A DNA stretch of 64,000 nucleotides from an uncultured Lachnospiraceae bacterium (GCA_910586205.1 CAJUGD010000011.1:1-64000); one strand, 5' to 3'; shown: positions 1 through 9,110, numbered from the stretch's first letter. The notes: a model not told the origin generated them from the letters alone. Numbers and translations are program-made.

Positions 1-122
1 GTTTTAAGCAATTTTAAGTAACTTTGGTAAAATTTCAAATTTGCTCATTTATAGTTATTTAAGAAGAAATAAGTAAGATGAATTGGAATTTCAGATAAAA
101 TACAGAAAGGGCTGGAACAATT

Positions 123-701
123 ATGACAAGCTATAAGAAACTGCCGGATCTGGCAGGGACTTTTTTTAGGATCGGCTTATTCACCTTCGGCGGCGGATAT
201 GCCATGATTGCACTGATTGAAGATATTTGTGTAGAAAAAAAGAGCTGGATCACCCATGATGAAATGGTAACAGTCACTGCCATCGCAGAATCCACCCCCG
301 GTCCCATTGCCATTAACTGCGCTACCTTTGTAGGCTTTAAGCAAGCCGGGCTTTTAGGGGCCACAGCCGCTACCTTTGGAATCGTGCTTCCCTCCTTTGT
401 TATCATTTTCGCCCTTTCCCGGTTTTTAAAAGATTTTCTTAGCATCCCTGTGGTTTCTAATGCATTCCTTGGCATCAAGATTGCTGTGGGTGTTCTGATT
501 CTTAATGCTGCCGCCACAATGATTCAGAAAATGCCGAAAAAAAGGTTTCCCCTGGCCATTATGATCACTTCCTCTTTGGCCATGCTTCTGATCAATATCC
601 TTTCTTTGGGTATTTCCTCCATATTCCTGATTGTAATGGCAGCCGCCTTCAGTCTGTCTACAGCCTGTATTTATTCAAAGAAGGGCGGTGAAAAGTCATG
701 A
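123..701 (+). CDS. Chromate transporter family protein, first half (CHR domain)
   Basis: This 192-residue hydrophobic protein carries one CHR domain. The N-terminal glycine motif FTFGGGYAM (about residues 21-29) and the ESTPGPIAIN segment (about 57-66) are hallmarks of the ChrA family, followed by several membrane segments. It is half the length of classical two-domain ChrA proteins, so it probably works as a heteromer with the next gene, whose start overlaps its stop by 4 bp (ATGA). Family members export chromate, but in anaerobes the natural substrate is usually unknown. An AAAGG-type ribosome site precedes the ATG. Membrane location is inferred. Confidence 0.85.
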   Translation: MTSYKKLPDLAGTFFRIGLFTFGGGYAMIALIEDICVEKKSWITHDEMVTVTAIAESTPGPIAINCATFVGFKQAGLLGATAATFGIVLPSFVIIFALSRFLKDFLSIPVVSNAFLGIKIAVGVLILNAAATMIQKMPKKRFPLAIMITSSLAMLLINILSLGISSIFLIVMAAAFSLSTACIYSKKGGEKS

Positions 702-1270
702 TCTTTTTGGAGCTCTTTCTAGGATTTTTATGGGTTGGCTGCTTTTCCTTTGGCGGTGCATATGGGGCTATCCCTCTGATCCGCGATGTGGTTCTCTCCC
801 ATGGATGGCTGGATGAGGAAAGCCTTACATACATGATTGCTGTCAGCGAAAGCACGCCCGGCCCCATTATGGTAAACCTGGCCACCTATATTGGCAGCAG
901 CAAAGCTGGATTTGCAGGCGCGGCCCTGGCTACTCTTGCAGTGGTCCTTCCGGCATTTGTAATCATCCTTCTTGTGATGGCTGTAGTAAAATCACTGCTC
1001 AGCAATCCCTATATGCAGGCCCTCCTGCGCGGAATCAAGCCCTGTGTCATTGGGATTATCCTGGCCACCGGAACCTATATGGTCTTAAACCACTGCCTTC
1101 CTCTGACCCCCGGCTCCTCTCTTGATGTGCGTGCCACCATCATCACAGCCGCCCTGTTTGCCGCTTCCTGGAGTACAAAACATTTTTTTAAGAAAAAAAT
1201 CTCCCCCATCATGCTGATACTTCTCTCCGCAGGTCTTGGAGTGATGGTGTATGGAGGATTTCCTCTTTAG
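698..1270 (+). CDS. Chromate transporter family protein, second half (CHR domain)
   Basis: A 190-residue partner of the preceding gene, again with one CHR domain: a glycine motif SFGGAYGAI near residues 18-26 and the signature ESTPGPIMVN near 57-66, then hydrophobic helices. Split pairs of short CHR proteins that act together are known in Firmicutes. The ATG overlaps the upstream stop codon, implying translational coupling. Both belong to one short plus-strand operon closed by a hairpin directly after the stop codon. The substrate cannot be read from the sequence; chromate is the family name, not a proven role here. Confidence 0.85.
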   Translation: MIFLELFLGFLWVGCFSFGGAYGAIPLIRDVVLSHGWLDEESLTYMIAVSESTPGPIMVNLATYIGSSKAGFAGAALATLAVVLPAFVIILLVMAVVKSLLSNPYMQALLRGIKPCVIGIILATGTYMVLNHCLPLTPGSSLDVRATIITAALFAASWSTKHFFKKKISPIMLILLSAGLGVMVYGGFPL

Positions 1271-1295
1271 GCCGGGCTTTGATCCGGCCTTTCTT
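1269..1295 (+). terminator. Rho-independent terminator after the chromate transporter pair
   Basis: A 7-bp GC-rich stem (AGGCCGG / CCGGCCT, 8-nt loop) begins at the stop codon and is followed by TTCTT. The bases from here to 1567 hold no convincing gene. Confidence 0.65.
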
Positions 1296-1567
1296 AATTC
1301 TCTTGGTGTAAGTTAGTATTGTAATCTTTCTTTTAATTATATGACTTTTAATATGTCTTTTAAAAATATAGGTTTCTTTTTATTTATAGGTCCCATATTC
1401 CATGGTTCACATTTTCCTCAAGTGCTATAAGCTGCAAACCATCCGCTGGACGTTAACATGCCTGATTTACACGCATGGCATAGATGCAGATCTGGCTTTT
1501 CTGCATTTCCAATCCCCAGCATTCATCGTTATCTGCTACACTTCGCATTTCTATTTACTTGTTTTTA

Positions 1568-2305
1568 TTAATCTTTTATTGTATTTATCTTTTGATAATA
1601 CTTTATCATTCTTTTCACCACACTCTGATATGATGTGTTATGTAAATTCGCCTCCTCTACTATCTCATTAAATAAATCAATATCTTCACTATTAAAAACA
1701 AGATTTAGCTGTTTTTCTCTTACTCCCGCAATATGTTGATATTCTTCTGGATATGCATAATAGCATGTTTTACACATGTCTATATTTTTTTCAGTCCAAT
1801 TTAGACAATGCTCACAAGCCCATGATTTATCTCTATTGGCTGACGGTGATAAAAGCATAAAATAGTCGGTATTTAGCATGTCAATTGGATCCCCACCTAT
1901 TTCGTAAGGAACCCTATGATCTGGTTGCAATAATCTCGCCGGATATTCCTCTCCATACAAATGACATTTAGATCCATACCGATCAATCAATGCATTCTTC
2001 AATTTTTCTGTAATTTGGGTTCGTCCCAATACTTTTAATAATTGGTTAGTTTTCTTTGCTGCTTCCCAATCTCCAAATTTATAAGCTGCAATGGTTTTCC
2101 CACTGCTATCCTTAATTTTAAATGTATCTAATGGGATTCCCAATTCCCTTACATCCCTAGCCGCTCTAGGGGCATGTTCATATCCGCCAGTTTTTAAATC
2201 CTCCGTGCTACAAAATCCCTTATTTAAAATAGTATCTATTACAAATCTTGCTCTCTTATTGGTTACAGCATCTAAAACTTCTTTAAAATCTGCAGGTATA
2301 TCCAT
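1568..2305 (-). CDS. HNH-type restriction endonuclease
   Basis: A 245-residue protein directly downstream of an adenine methyltransferase, so probably the nuclease of a type II restriction-modification pair. The central region has an HNH-like core: D129-H130 in QPDHRVPYEIGGD and N157-R158 in SANRDKSW. It also has C114 and two CxxC pairs (C164/C167, C178/C181) that could bind zinc. The start is set at 2305 because GGAG lies six bases upstream. An ATG at 2320 would overlap the methylase stop (ATGA) but lacks a ribosome site. The gene is AT-rich compared with its neighbours, which suggests acquisition. Recognition sequence unknown. Confidence 0.75.
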   Translation of the reverse strand: MDIPADFKEVLDAVTNKRARFVIDTILNKGFCSTEDLKTGGYEHAPRAARDVRELGIPLDTFKIKDSSGKTIAAYKFGDWEAAKKTNQLLKVLGRTQITEKLKNALIDRYGSKCHLYGEEYPARLLQPDHRVPYEIGGDPIDMLNTDYFMLLSPSANRDKSWACEHCLNWTEKNIDMCKTCYYAYPEEYQHIAGVREKQLNLVFNSEDIDLFNEIVEEANLHNTSYQSVVKRMIKYYQKINTIKD

Positions 2306-2316
2306 CTTTTTCTCCA

Positions 2317-3219
2317 TCATCCAAAACAAAATTCTAACTGCACATATTCATCTTGTTTACTTTTTAAATTTTTGCTTGTATATAAAGACTCATATGTTAT
2401 TTCTTTTTTTCCATTAAGCGTTGCCTGCGCTGATAATCCAGCATTAATATATATATGATTTAAATTAAGTTCCTCTGGAAGATGCTTTCCTATTATTTTA
2501 TCTCCCGTCATACCATCATAACTTACAATAAAATCTATACCACGATCATTCAACTTTGCAAGTTCCTCCACAAATTCTTCAAAATCTACACCTTGTATGT
2601 AGCGATTATCTCTTGGATTCTCTCTATTTGAGGTTCCTTGGTATGGTGGATCCATATACACTAAATCTCCAGGCTTTGTTAATTCCAATATTTTTTTATA
2701 ATCTTCACTCGTAAAGTACGTTTTTCCCTTCAACAATTTTGATATTTTAAAAGCATTATTGGATATTATTTCAGGCTTTGTTCCATACCTTCTTTTATCA
2801 CAAGATTGATTTAACTCACCACGAACATTATAACGAACAGAACCTTTAACCACCCTTGCCAGCAAAAACAACATTCTGGCAGAATCTTTCTTTCCGCAAT
2901 TAAATTCTTCTCTAACCTTGTAAAAATAATCTATATTATTCTGATCAGTTTGAAACTGTCCTTCCCATATATCCAAATACTCTCTTACTAATCTTTCAGG
3001 AAAATTAACACATTCTTCCATCATCTTTATCAACGGCTCATTTATATCATTAACCCAAAAATTATCACATTTATTTTCAGCTGCTGCCAAAATTGAGATT
3101 GCGCATGTTCCCGAAAACGGTTCTACCAGCCTATCAATTTTATCTGGAAAAAATTTTATAATTTCAGGTGCAATTACTCTTTTGCTTCCTTGATATTGAA
3201 CCAAATGTGGCACTTTCAT
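2317..3219 (-). CDS. DNA adenine N6-methyltransferase, D12 class
   Basis: A 300-residue Dam-family (D12 class) methyltransferase. The SAM-binding motif EPFSGTC lies near residues 33-39 and the catalytic DPPY motif at 190-193, in the order motif I then IV. It transfers a methyl group to adenine N6 and should protect the host from the adjacent HNH nuclease, the probable first gene pair of a type II system. A good promoter lies about 45 bp upstream and AGGAG precedes the ATG. AT-rich composition matches the nuclease gene and differs from the flanks. Specificity cannot be inferred from sequence alone. Confidence 0.85.
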   Translation of the reverse strand: MKVPHLVQYQGSKRVIAPEIIKFFPDKIDRLVEPFSGTCAISILAAAENKCDNFWVNDINEPLIKMMEECVNFPERLVREYLDIWEGQFQTDQNNIDYFYKVREEFNCGKKDSARMLFLLARVVKGSVRYNVRGELNQSCDKRRYGTKPEIISNNAFKISKLLKGKTYFTSEDYKKILELTKPGDLVYMDPPYQGTSNRENPRDNRYIQGVDFEEFVEELAKLNDRGIDFIVSYDGMTGDKIIGKHLPEELNLNHIYINAGLSAQATLNGKKEITYESLYTSKNLKSKQDEYVQLEFCFG

Positions 3220-3262
3220 TATAATCTCCTCAATTCTAAAACAATACTTCCCCTATTATCAT

Positions 3263-3291
3263 AGTATACCAGAACCAGGTTTTGTTTTCAA
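3263..3291 (-). promoter_or_regulatory. Sigma-A promoter of the restriction-modification operon
   Basis: Reading leftward, TTGAAA (3291-3286) and TATACT (3268-3263) are separated by exactly 17 bp, placing the start about 40 bp before the methyltransferase ATG. Confidence 0.7.
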
Positions 3292-3370
3292 TCAAAAATC
3301 ATCAAAATCCGCCTGCGTTATCATTGGACTGTAGGGTCAAGTCTTTTAGCCTCCACATCCGTTTTTACAT

Positions 3371-3490
3371 TTAGCCCCACAGCTCAAGCATCTTCGGCCG
3401 CACCTGGTGAATGGAAAGCGTCCTGAATCCATCCAGCCATTTCTCCGGCGTATCAGGGATAGCCCCGTCCACGTGCTTCGCTATCGTAAA
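3371..3490 (-). pseudogene. C-terminal fragment of an unidentified gene
   Basis: Reading leftward, an open frame of about 38 codons with protein-like content (…DTPEKWLDGFRTLSIHQV…) ends in TAA at 3371. It has no start codon with a ribosome site, and its 5' side runs straight into a terminator hairpin. It looks like the remnant of a larger gene left at the edge of the restriction-modification insert. The family was not recognised, and chance coding is possible. Confidence 0.35.
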
Positions 3491-3515
3491 AAATAGCCTC
3501 CCGAAACGGAAGGCT
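3487..3515 (-). terminator. Bidirectional hairpin terminator
   Basis: AGCCTTCCG / CGGGAGGCT stem (one mismatch) with a TTT loop. On the minus strand it is followed by six T residues, and on the plus strand by TTATTTT. It would stop leftward read-through from the EPS operon or toxin transcript. Confidence 0.6.
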
Positions 3516-3642
3516 TATTTTGTATCAAAGTTTGTCCCTTTAGACAAATTCCCCAAACAACCTGTCAGCCTGCACTTTCAGGTCTGAATCCAGGCCTGCC
3601 GACAAAATTTCTTTAGGGCCTGCAAGATCCAGGTTCATAGTA

Positions 3643-3758
3643 TATAAGAACGCAAAAAGAGCACCCACTCCAAAAGCGGATGCTCCCAAGCGAAGCTACC
3701 TGCCTCTCAATGAGAGACGCCCCTCCTGTGGTTCAAACAGGAGGGGCATTATTTTTTT
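3643..3758 (+). ncRNA. Candidate antisense antitoxin RNA of a type I toxin system
   Basis: On the plus strand a possible promoter, CTGCAA-17 bp-TATAAG (3620-3648), precedes a region ending in a strong terminator. That terminator has an 11-bp GC-rich stem (3719-3729 / 3737-3747) and the run ATTATTTTTTT. The transcript would start near 3655 and overlap the 3' end of the opposite toxin mRNA, which is the layout of TxpA/RatA-type loci. The transcript is inferred; only the promoter-like and terminator signals are visible. Confidence 0.5.
3654..3685 (-). terminator. Terminator of the type I toxin mRNA
   Basis: Leftward stem GAGCATCC / GGGTGCTC followed by five T residues, about 65 bp past the toxin stop codon. 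Confidence 0.6.
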
Positions 3759-3835
3759 CGTCTGTTCTTTCTATCTCTGTCTAGAAAGGCAAGCAACGCC
3801 ACAATCAAGCTTCCAAAGGACATCAGCAGAGCCAA
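3749..3835 (-). CDS. Putative holin-like type I toxin peptide
   Basis: A 28-residue peptide starting at TTG with a GGGGGTGA ribosome site. It has a short acidic-free hydrophobic helix (LLMSFGSLIVALLAFL) and then a very basic tail (DRDRKNRRKK). This is the build of Fst/TxpA-like putative holin-like toxins, small membrane peptides that damage the envelope when not silenced by an antisense RNA. It sits just after the last EPS gene, with a convergent hairpin terminator overlapping its stop codon. A longer frame from an ATG at 3877 exists but lacks a ribosome site. The size explains why it escapes ordinary gene finding. Confidence 0.65.
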   Translation of the reverse strand: MALLMSFGSLIVALLAFLDRDRKNRRKK

Positions 3836-3885
3836 TCTTTCACCCCCGCTTATTATTGCAGCTTCTACAAACCACATTTTTCTTA

Positions 3886-5028
3886 TTACTGCCTTGTATA
3901 CCCAAACTCCAAAATATCTGCAATCCTTGCGCTGGCCTGGCCATCCCCATAAGGATTGGAAGCATGTGCCATCTTTTCATATACAGCCCTGTCATCTAAA
4001 AGCTCTGTAAATGCCTTATAAATTCCATCTCCATCCGTTCCCACCAGCTTCAATGTCCCGGCCTCAATGCCCTCCGGCCTTTCCGTTGTATCCCTCATGA
4101 CAAGTACGGGCTTGCCAAGAGACGGAGCCTCCTCCTGAATCCCGCCTGAATCGGTCAAAATCAAATAGGATGCCTTCATAAAATTATGAAAATCCACCAC
4201 ATCAAGCGGTTCAATCAAATGAAGCCTCTCCTCCCTGCCTCCAGGAGACGATTCCCCAAACACATCCTCCGCTGCCTGACGGACTGCCGGATTCAGATGA
4301 ATGGGATAAATAGCCTTCACATCCTCATGCTCATCCAACACACGCCGTATTGCCCGAAACATGTTGTACATCGGCTCTCCCAGATTCTCCCTTCTATGGG
4401 CTGTGATTAAAATCATACGGGCATCTTTGCTCCACTCCAGTTCAGGATGGCTGTAGTCCTCCCTTATGGTTGTCTTCAAGGCATCAATGGCTGTATTTCC
4501 CGTAACAAAAATTCTATCTTCCTCCTTCCCCTCCCGAATCAGGTTTTCCCGGCTTGTTTTTGTAGGAGAAAAATGGTAGGAGCTGACGATTCCTACAGCC
4601 TGACGGTTAAATTCTTCCGGGTAAGGGCTTTTTACATTATAAGTCCGAAGCCCTGCCTCCACATGACCAACCGGAATCTGAAGATAAAAACAGCTCAATG
4701 CTGCGGCAAACGTGGTACTTGTGTCTCCATGTACCAAAACCGCGTCCGGCTTCACTTCTTCCAGAATATCTTTTAATCCGTTCAGCACATTGGTTGTAAT
4801 ATCAAATAATGTCTGCTTATCCTTCATGATACTTAAATCATAGTCAGGTATTATGTGAAAGGTATTCAATACCTGTTCTAGCATGGCTCTGTGCTGTCCG
4901 GTAACACAGACAATGGTACGAAAGCAAGATCTGCTGTTTAATTCTTTGATTAACGGACACATTTTAATAGCTTCTGGCCTTGTGCCGAAGACGAGGAGGA
5001 TGGTTTTTTGTGAGATAAACTGTTTCAC
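3886..5028 (-). CDS. wecB: UDP-N-acetylglucosamine 2-epimerase (non-hydrolysing)
   Basis: A 380-residue enzyme of normal family length. It interconverts UDP-GlcNAc and UDP-ManNAc in the cytoplasm. Family features visible are VFGTRPEAIKM near residues 14-24, HGDTSTT near 100, GHVEAGLRT near 121-129, TAHRREN near 208 and TDSGGIQEE near 290-298. It is the last gene of the EPS operon, 13 bp after manC. Together with the WecC-like dehydrogenase at 12.1-13.4 kb it would supply UDP-ManNAcA to the polymer. GC content is higher than in the AT-rich genes just upstream, so the operon is mosaic. Confidence 0.93.
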   Translation of the reverse strand: MKQFISQKTILLVFGTRPEAIKMCPLIKELNSRSCFRTIVCVTGQHRAMLEQVLNTFHIIPDYDLSIMKDKQTLFDITTNVLNGLKDILEEVKPDAVLVHGDTSTTFAAALSCFYLQIPVGHVEAGLRTYNVKSPYPEEFNRQAVGIVSSYHFSPTKTSRENLIREGKEEDRIFVTGNTAIDALKTTIREDYSHPELEWSKDARMILITAHRRENLGEPMYNMFRAIRRVLDEHEDVKAIYPIHLNPAVRQAAEDVFGESSPGGREERLHLIEPLDVVDFHNFMKASYLILTDSGGIQEEAPSLGKPVLVMRDTTERPEGIEAGTLKLVGTDGDGIYKAFTELLDDRAVYEKMAHASNPYGDGQASARIADILEFGYTRQ

Positions 5029-5041
5029 TTTTAGCTCCTTA

Positions 5042-6349
5042 CTATGTAAATTTTTCTTTATCTTGTTGATTAAGATTTTCTCCTATTTGAATCTCAATAA
5101 GCTGTAAAAATTGTTCTGCTATTGCAGCATGTTTACACCCTGCCGGAATTTTTACTACATCTCCAATATCAAGCTTTTGTTCTATATCATCAATAATTGC
5201 CTTTCCATGCCCACCTATAACGATCCATAACTCATCCCGATATTGATGACTATGATAATTCAGCCTTTGTCCTGGTTTCAGCTTAATCTTAATTGTCATT
5301 GCTTCTTCCGTTATATCCAACACCTGAAAAGTTCCCCACGATTTCTCCGCAAACATGACTTTCTGTCCCATTTCTTCAACAAAAGGTTTCATATAGGAAC
5401 TTCTTTCTTTATCGCAGACAAGAACCCCATCAACAGAAGCAGCTATCACGATATTTTTCAATCCCATAGCTAAAACAGGAATATCTAATTCATTGATAAT
5501 TTGAATATCAGAACACTGATCGTCCATTTTTCCCTTACCGACAACAGATTCCTCCATGGTTTCTGTTAAAGTATTCCATGTTCCGACATCCTTCCATTGA
5601 CCGGAATAACGAACAATCTGAATATCAGCTTCTTTTTCCACAACTGCATAATCAAATGAAATCTTCTCCAATGTAAAATATTTGTTTATTAAATCCTGAT
5701 AATCTTTAAAATTTATTAACTCATGCGCTTTGTCAAGAATATACTGAATCCTGCATGCAAAAATACCGCCATTCCAAAGCGCACCATTCCTTATAAAATC
5801 TTCTGCCGTTTCAATATCTGGTTTTTCTTTAAATAGTTTAATTCCAGATATTGTGTCTTTTCCATTTGGAATAATATAACCATATTTTTCTGACGGACAA
5901 TCTGGCTCTATACCCATTAATAATAATTTTGCTTTACCATTATCTGCCTGTTCTGACAATATCTTTAACATATCAAAATAGTCATCATCAACATATAAAT
6001 CAATCGGACAAATCACCACACATTCATCTTGTCTAACATTTTTTATATCAGCCAAATATGCCGCAGCAAGTGCAATCGCAGGAAATGTATCTTTTCTGCA
6101 TGGCTCCACAGAAACATCCACATCTGTGCCTAATTGATTGCGGATTGCCGACACTTGATTTTTACTTGTAGCGATTGTTATATGTGCATCAGGATCGTTT
6201 TGTTTGATTTGTCTGTAGACTCGCTGAACCATAGACTCGTAATGTCCGTTTGGATCTTTAAAAATTTTTATAAATTGTTTTGAACGTACAGGATTTGATA
6301 AGGGCCAAAGTCTGGTGCCCGAACCTCCTGAAAGCAATATTATATTCAA
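5042..6349 (-). CDS. manC: Mannose-1-phosphate guanylyltransferase with C-terminal cupin (ManC type)
   Basis: A 435-residue bifunctional-type protein. Residues 1-290 form the nucleotidyltransferase, with the GGSGTRLWP loop at about 8-16 and FKEKPD near 173. The last 110 residues form a cupin (type II phosphomannose isomerase) with the metal-site pattern YHSHQYRDELWIV. It makes GDP-mannose from mannose-1-phosphate and GTP and may also isomerise fructose-6-phosphate. It lies between the flippase and wecB in the EPS operon, so the repeat unit probably contains mannose or a GDP-mannose-derived sugar. AT-rich. Confidence 0.88.
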   Translation of the reverse strand: MNIILLSGGSGTRLWPLSNPVRSKQFIKIFKDPNGHYESMVQRVYRQIKQNDPDAHITIATSKNQVSAIRNQLGTDVDVSVEPCRKDTFPAIALAAAYLADIKNVRQDECVVICPIDLYVDDDYFDMLKILSEQADNGKAKLLLMGIEPDCPSEKYGYIIPNGKDTISGIKLFKEKPDIETAEDFIRNGALWNGGIFACRIQYILDKAHELINFKDYQDLINKYFTLEKISFDYAVVEKEADIQIVRYSGQWKDVGTWNTLTETMEESVVGKGKMDDQCSDIQIINELDIPVLAMGLKNIVIAASVDGVLVCDKERSSYMKPFVEEMGQKVMFAEKSWGTFQVLDITEEAMTIKIKLKPGQRLNYHSHQYRDELWIVIGGHGKAIIDDIEQKLDIGDVVKIPAGCKHAAIAEQFLQLIEIQIGENLNQQDKEKFT

Positions 6350-6393
6350 TAAATCACTCCCTTTTAGCTTCCAGAATAATCCGGAAAATTATA

Positions 6394-7911
6394 TTAACGT
6401 GTAAAAATTGTTTTATTGAAACGTCTTAACAGCCGAATGAAAAAGTGCAAGTTTTCACTCTTTACAAAGAATAAAACACTAAAAAAATTGTAGAATATCA
6501 TAATCATCAAAAACTTAACAATTAGATCATCAAAAAAATTAAATTCATTTAAAATGAACATCAAAATGTAAAATATAACTATCATATGTATGCCATATAA
6601 AAATGATTTTTTTATAATTACATACTTTCTAATCTGCACAACTGTTTTTGTTAATATTTTCAGCATTGTAATTATTAGAAATGCAAATGAAATAGTCGTT
6701 CCTATAAATACTCCAATTACACCAATTACTTTAGCAAATATAAGAGACCCTCCAATATTCAAACACAGACTTATTATGGCGTATGGTTTGCTCTCATAAA
6801 ACAATCCAGTTAAATTAACAATATCTCCAATCGTTTTATGCATTATTGATAAATATAAATTCAGAGATAAAATTAAACATATATGTATATCAAACACATA
6901 AAACTTTCCTACCCAGGCTTCTACAAACTGATTTGACAAATAAAAAAAGCAAACAGATGCAAGACCGCCAATATAATGACTGATAAAAATATAATGACTA
7001 AAATACATCTGTATTTTTTCCTGCTTTTTTTCTGCAAGTAAATCTCCAAAAGATGCATTTACTCCACTTAATATTGATTTTATAATGGATGTACCCGCTT
7101 GAATGATTGCACTATAATTTGCATTCTTTGCTAAATCTGTAACTCCTACAACCATAGAAATAATAATATTATCCGTCGAAACTAAACCTTGCCAGCATAA
7201 ATTCGTTATTGCTAAATTTTTAACATCTCTTTTTAATCTGTTTTTAAATTCATCTGGCAACTCATATTTCGTAATTTCAACTGCAAAAGCATTATGTCTC
7301 TTAAGAAAAGCCATTGCCATATAATTTGTAATCAAATTTCCCATAAAAACTATAAACAAATACAGTAAATAACTATGAAATTTTGACAGAAGAAAAACCT
7401 GAATACATGAGCATACAATTTTAGTAATGGAATCAATTATGGAAAGAATATAATTCTTCTGTAAAGCAAAAATATACGTGCGCTGATACGCAAACAAGTA
7501 GGTAACTGCTATACTTCCAGCATATATAATAAAGGCTTTCTGTATATATACTGCTTCCAATTCAATATCCTTAATATAATTTCCCAATGAAAAGGATACT
7601 GCTATACTTAATAAAAAAATCACAAAAGCAACTGCAATGTATACCTTCTTCAGCAAAGAAATAATAGCATTTACTTTATCAGTTTCTCCTTTATGGATCG
7701 GATCATATAAGCTATAAGCAATCGCTGTCCCAAATCCAAGATCAACTAAAGAAAATAACCCTATAACATTGGAAAAAAAACCTTCCAATCCTATATAATT
7801 GCTATCTAAACTTTCTGCCATAACTTTTCTAACGCAAAAAAGGCATAGACAGATTATCAACTTGCTTGTCAATCCTGCAATGACATTATAAATGGTATTA
7901 CGTGTCCGCAT
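6394..7911 (-). CDS. Polysaccharide flippase, Wzx-like (MATE/MOP superfamily)
   Basis: A 505-residue integral membrane protein with about 12-14 hydrophobic helices across its full length, typical of lipid-linked oligosaccharide flippases. It would turn the undecaprenyl-linked repeat unit to the outer face of the membrane. It sits next to the Wzy/EpsG-like polymerase and glycosyltransferases, which supports the role. The start codon at 7911 follows the upstream glycosyltransferase by 26 bp. The gene is strongly AT-rich, suggesting that this central part of the EPS locus was exchanged horizontally. Substrate cannot be inferred. Confidence 0.82.
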   Translation of the reverse strand: MRTRNTIYNVIAGLTSKLIICLCLFCVRKVMAESLDSNYIGLEGFFSNVIGLFSLVDLGFGTAIAYSLYDPIHKGETDKVNAIISLLKKVYIAVAFVIFLLSIAVSFSLGNYIKDIELEAVYIQKAFIIYAGSIAVTYLFAYQRTYIFALQKNYILSIIDSITKIVCSCIQVFLLSKFHSYLLYLFIVFMGNLITNYMAMAFLKRHNAFAVEITKYELPDEFKNRLKRDVKNLAITNLCWQGLVSTDNIIISMVVGVTDLAKNANYSAIIQAGTSIIKSILSGVNASFGDLLAEKKQEKIQMYFSHYIFISHYIGGLASVCFFYLSNQFVEAWVGKFYVFDIHICLILSLNLYLSIMHKTIGDIVNLTGLFYESKPYAIISLCLNIGGSLIFAKVIGVIGVFIGTTISFAFLIITMLKILTKTVVQIRKYVIIKKSFLYGIHMIVIFYILMFILNEFNFFDDLIVKFLMIMIFYNFFSVLFFVKSENLHFFIRLLRRFNKTIFTR

Positions 7912-7937
7912 ATTTTTATTTTCCTGCTATTATTTTG

Positions 7938-9110
7938 TTAAAGTCTATATTTCCGATTCATCAAATCCTCAATGATTGTTCTCATACATACGGCCGATCT
8001 TTCCATTGAAAAATTCGAGTGAAAAATATCAGAAATCCTGCGTTTGTGTTCTTCCATCTCATAATCGGTAAATCTGGCTATTTTTAACAACTGTTCTTTA
8101 AATTGATCTTCTGTATTTGCCAAATAGATTCCATCTGCAGCAGCTTCATATCCTGAAAAAGCATGCTTTGTTGTTACAACTGGAATCCCGCATGATAATG
8201 CTTCTGCTACTTTTACTTTCATTCCTGCGCCATAAAAAATGGGGGCTACATAAACAGATGCCTGCTGATAAAATGCATCAATACAATCTGGATTTGGATA
8301 TAAATTCACCTTTGGTAACTGCCTTGCTAACTCTGTGATCTTTTCACTTGGATTTGATCCTGCAATCACAAGACTATATTTTGATAATATATCTTCTCCG
8401 ATATTTCTCCACACTTTGTCCAAAAACCACTCAGTTCCATGTGCATTGGGACCAAACCACAAGGATCCTGTAATTGCAATAAACGGTTCCGGCAATCGCT
8501 CATAAAGATCTTGATTAAACGGCTTTATACAAATTGGAACAACGGATATTCTTTTCTCATCTCCTCCATATAATTCTATAAATCTCTTTCTATCATTCTC
8601 AGTCAATGCAATTATATAATCAGCAAATCTAAATAGTTCTCTTTCAGATCTTTTGATAATATTTTTATGGATTAATACACTAAATTTTCTATCATTTCTA
8701 TACATTGCCTCAAAATAATCTATTTCCACATTATGAGCCCGAATAATAATAGGTTTGCTAAATTGTTTTGCCCATCGCACAACAAAATCCTGCCTGGTAG
8801 AATCCATAAATATGCAATCGTATTGTGAAATTTCAAGAGAATGAATAACCTTTTTCCAAGATTGATAGAACCCTGTTGATATGCCATAAAATAATGTATT
8901 AACAAATCTTAAAATCAGATTATTGCTGTGATGAATACAGTATATATTAGACAACTTAATTCCATATTTTGCCAGTTCTTCTGATTCAAACTCTGGTCCC
9001 ACATAATCCACATCTGCAAATTGAGATATAGAAAACAAGGATTGGAGTATACAAATTCCGCCTCCAAATGTTTCTGATGGAACGTTAAATGTAAAATATA
9101 ATATCTTCAT
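7938..9110 (-). CDS. Glycosyltransferase (GT4-like)
   Basis: A 390-residue glycosyltransferase of GT-B fold. The N-terminal half begins with FTFNVPSETFGGGICIL, a typical acceptor domain start. The C-terminal half has AITGSLWFGPNAHG near 213 and the donor-site stretch APIFYGAGMKVKVAEALSCG near residues 290-310, characteristic of GT4 and related families. It probably adds one sugar of the EPS repeat unit at the cytoplasmic membrane face. It lies between the polymerase and the flippase in an AT-rich, likely acquired block. Donor and linkage are unknown. Confidence 0.82.
   Translation of the reverse strand: MKILYFTFNVPSETFGGGICILQSLFSISQFADVDYVGPEFESEELAKYGIKLSNIYCIHHSNNLILRFVNTLFYGISTGFYQSWKKVIHSLEISQYDCIFMDSTRQDFVVRWAKQFSKPIIIRAHNVEIDYFEAMYRNDRKFSVLIHKNIIKRSERELFRFADYIIALTENDRKRFIELYGGDEKRISVVPICIKPFNQDLYERLPEPFIAITGSLWFGPNAHGTEWFLDKVWRNIGEDILSKYSLVIAGSNPSEKITELARQLPKVNLYPNPDCIDAFYQQASVYVAPIFYGAGMKVKVAEALSCGIPVVTTKHAFSGYEAAADGIYLANTEDQFKEQLLKIARFTDYEMEEHKRRISDIFHSNFSMERSAVCMRTIIEDLMNRKYRL

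Noticed and set aside
1402..1671. 89-codon plus-strand frame
   Set aside because: No ribosome site, low-complexity hydrophobic product, and it overlaps the end of the restriction gene on the other strand.
3545..3643. 32-codon minus-strand frame (MNLDLAGPKEILSAG…)
   Set aside because: It reads protein-like but has no ribosome site and lies past the type I toxin terminator; probably chance or very old debris.
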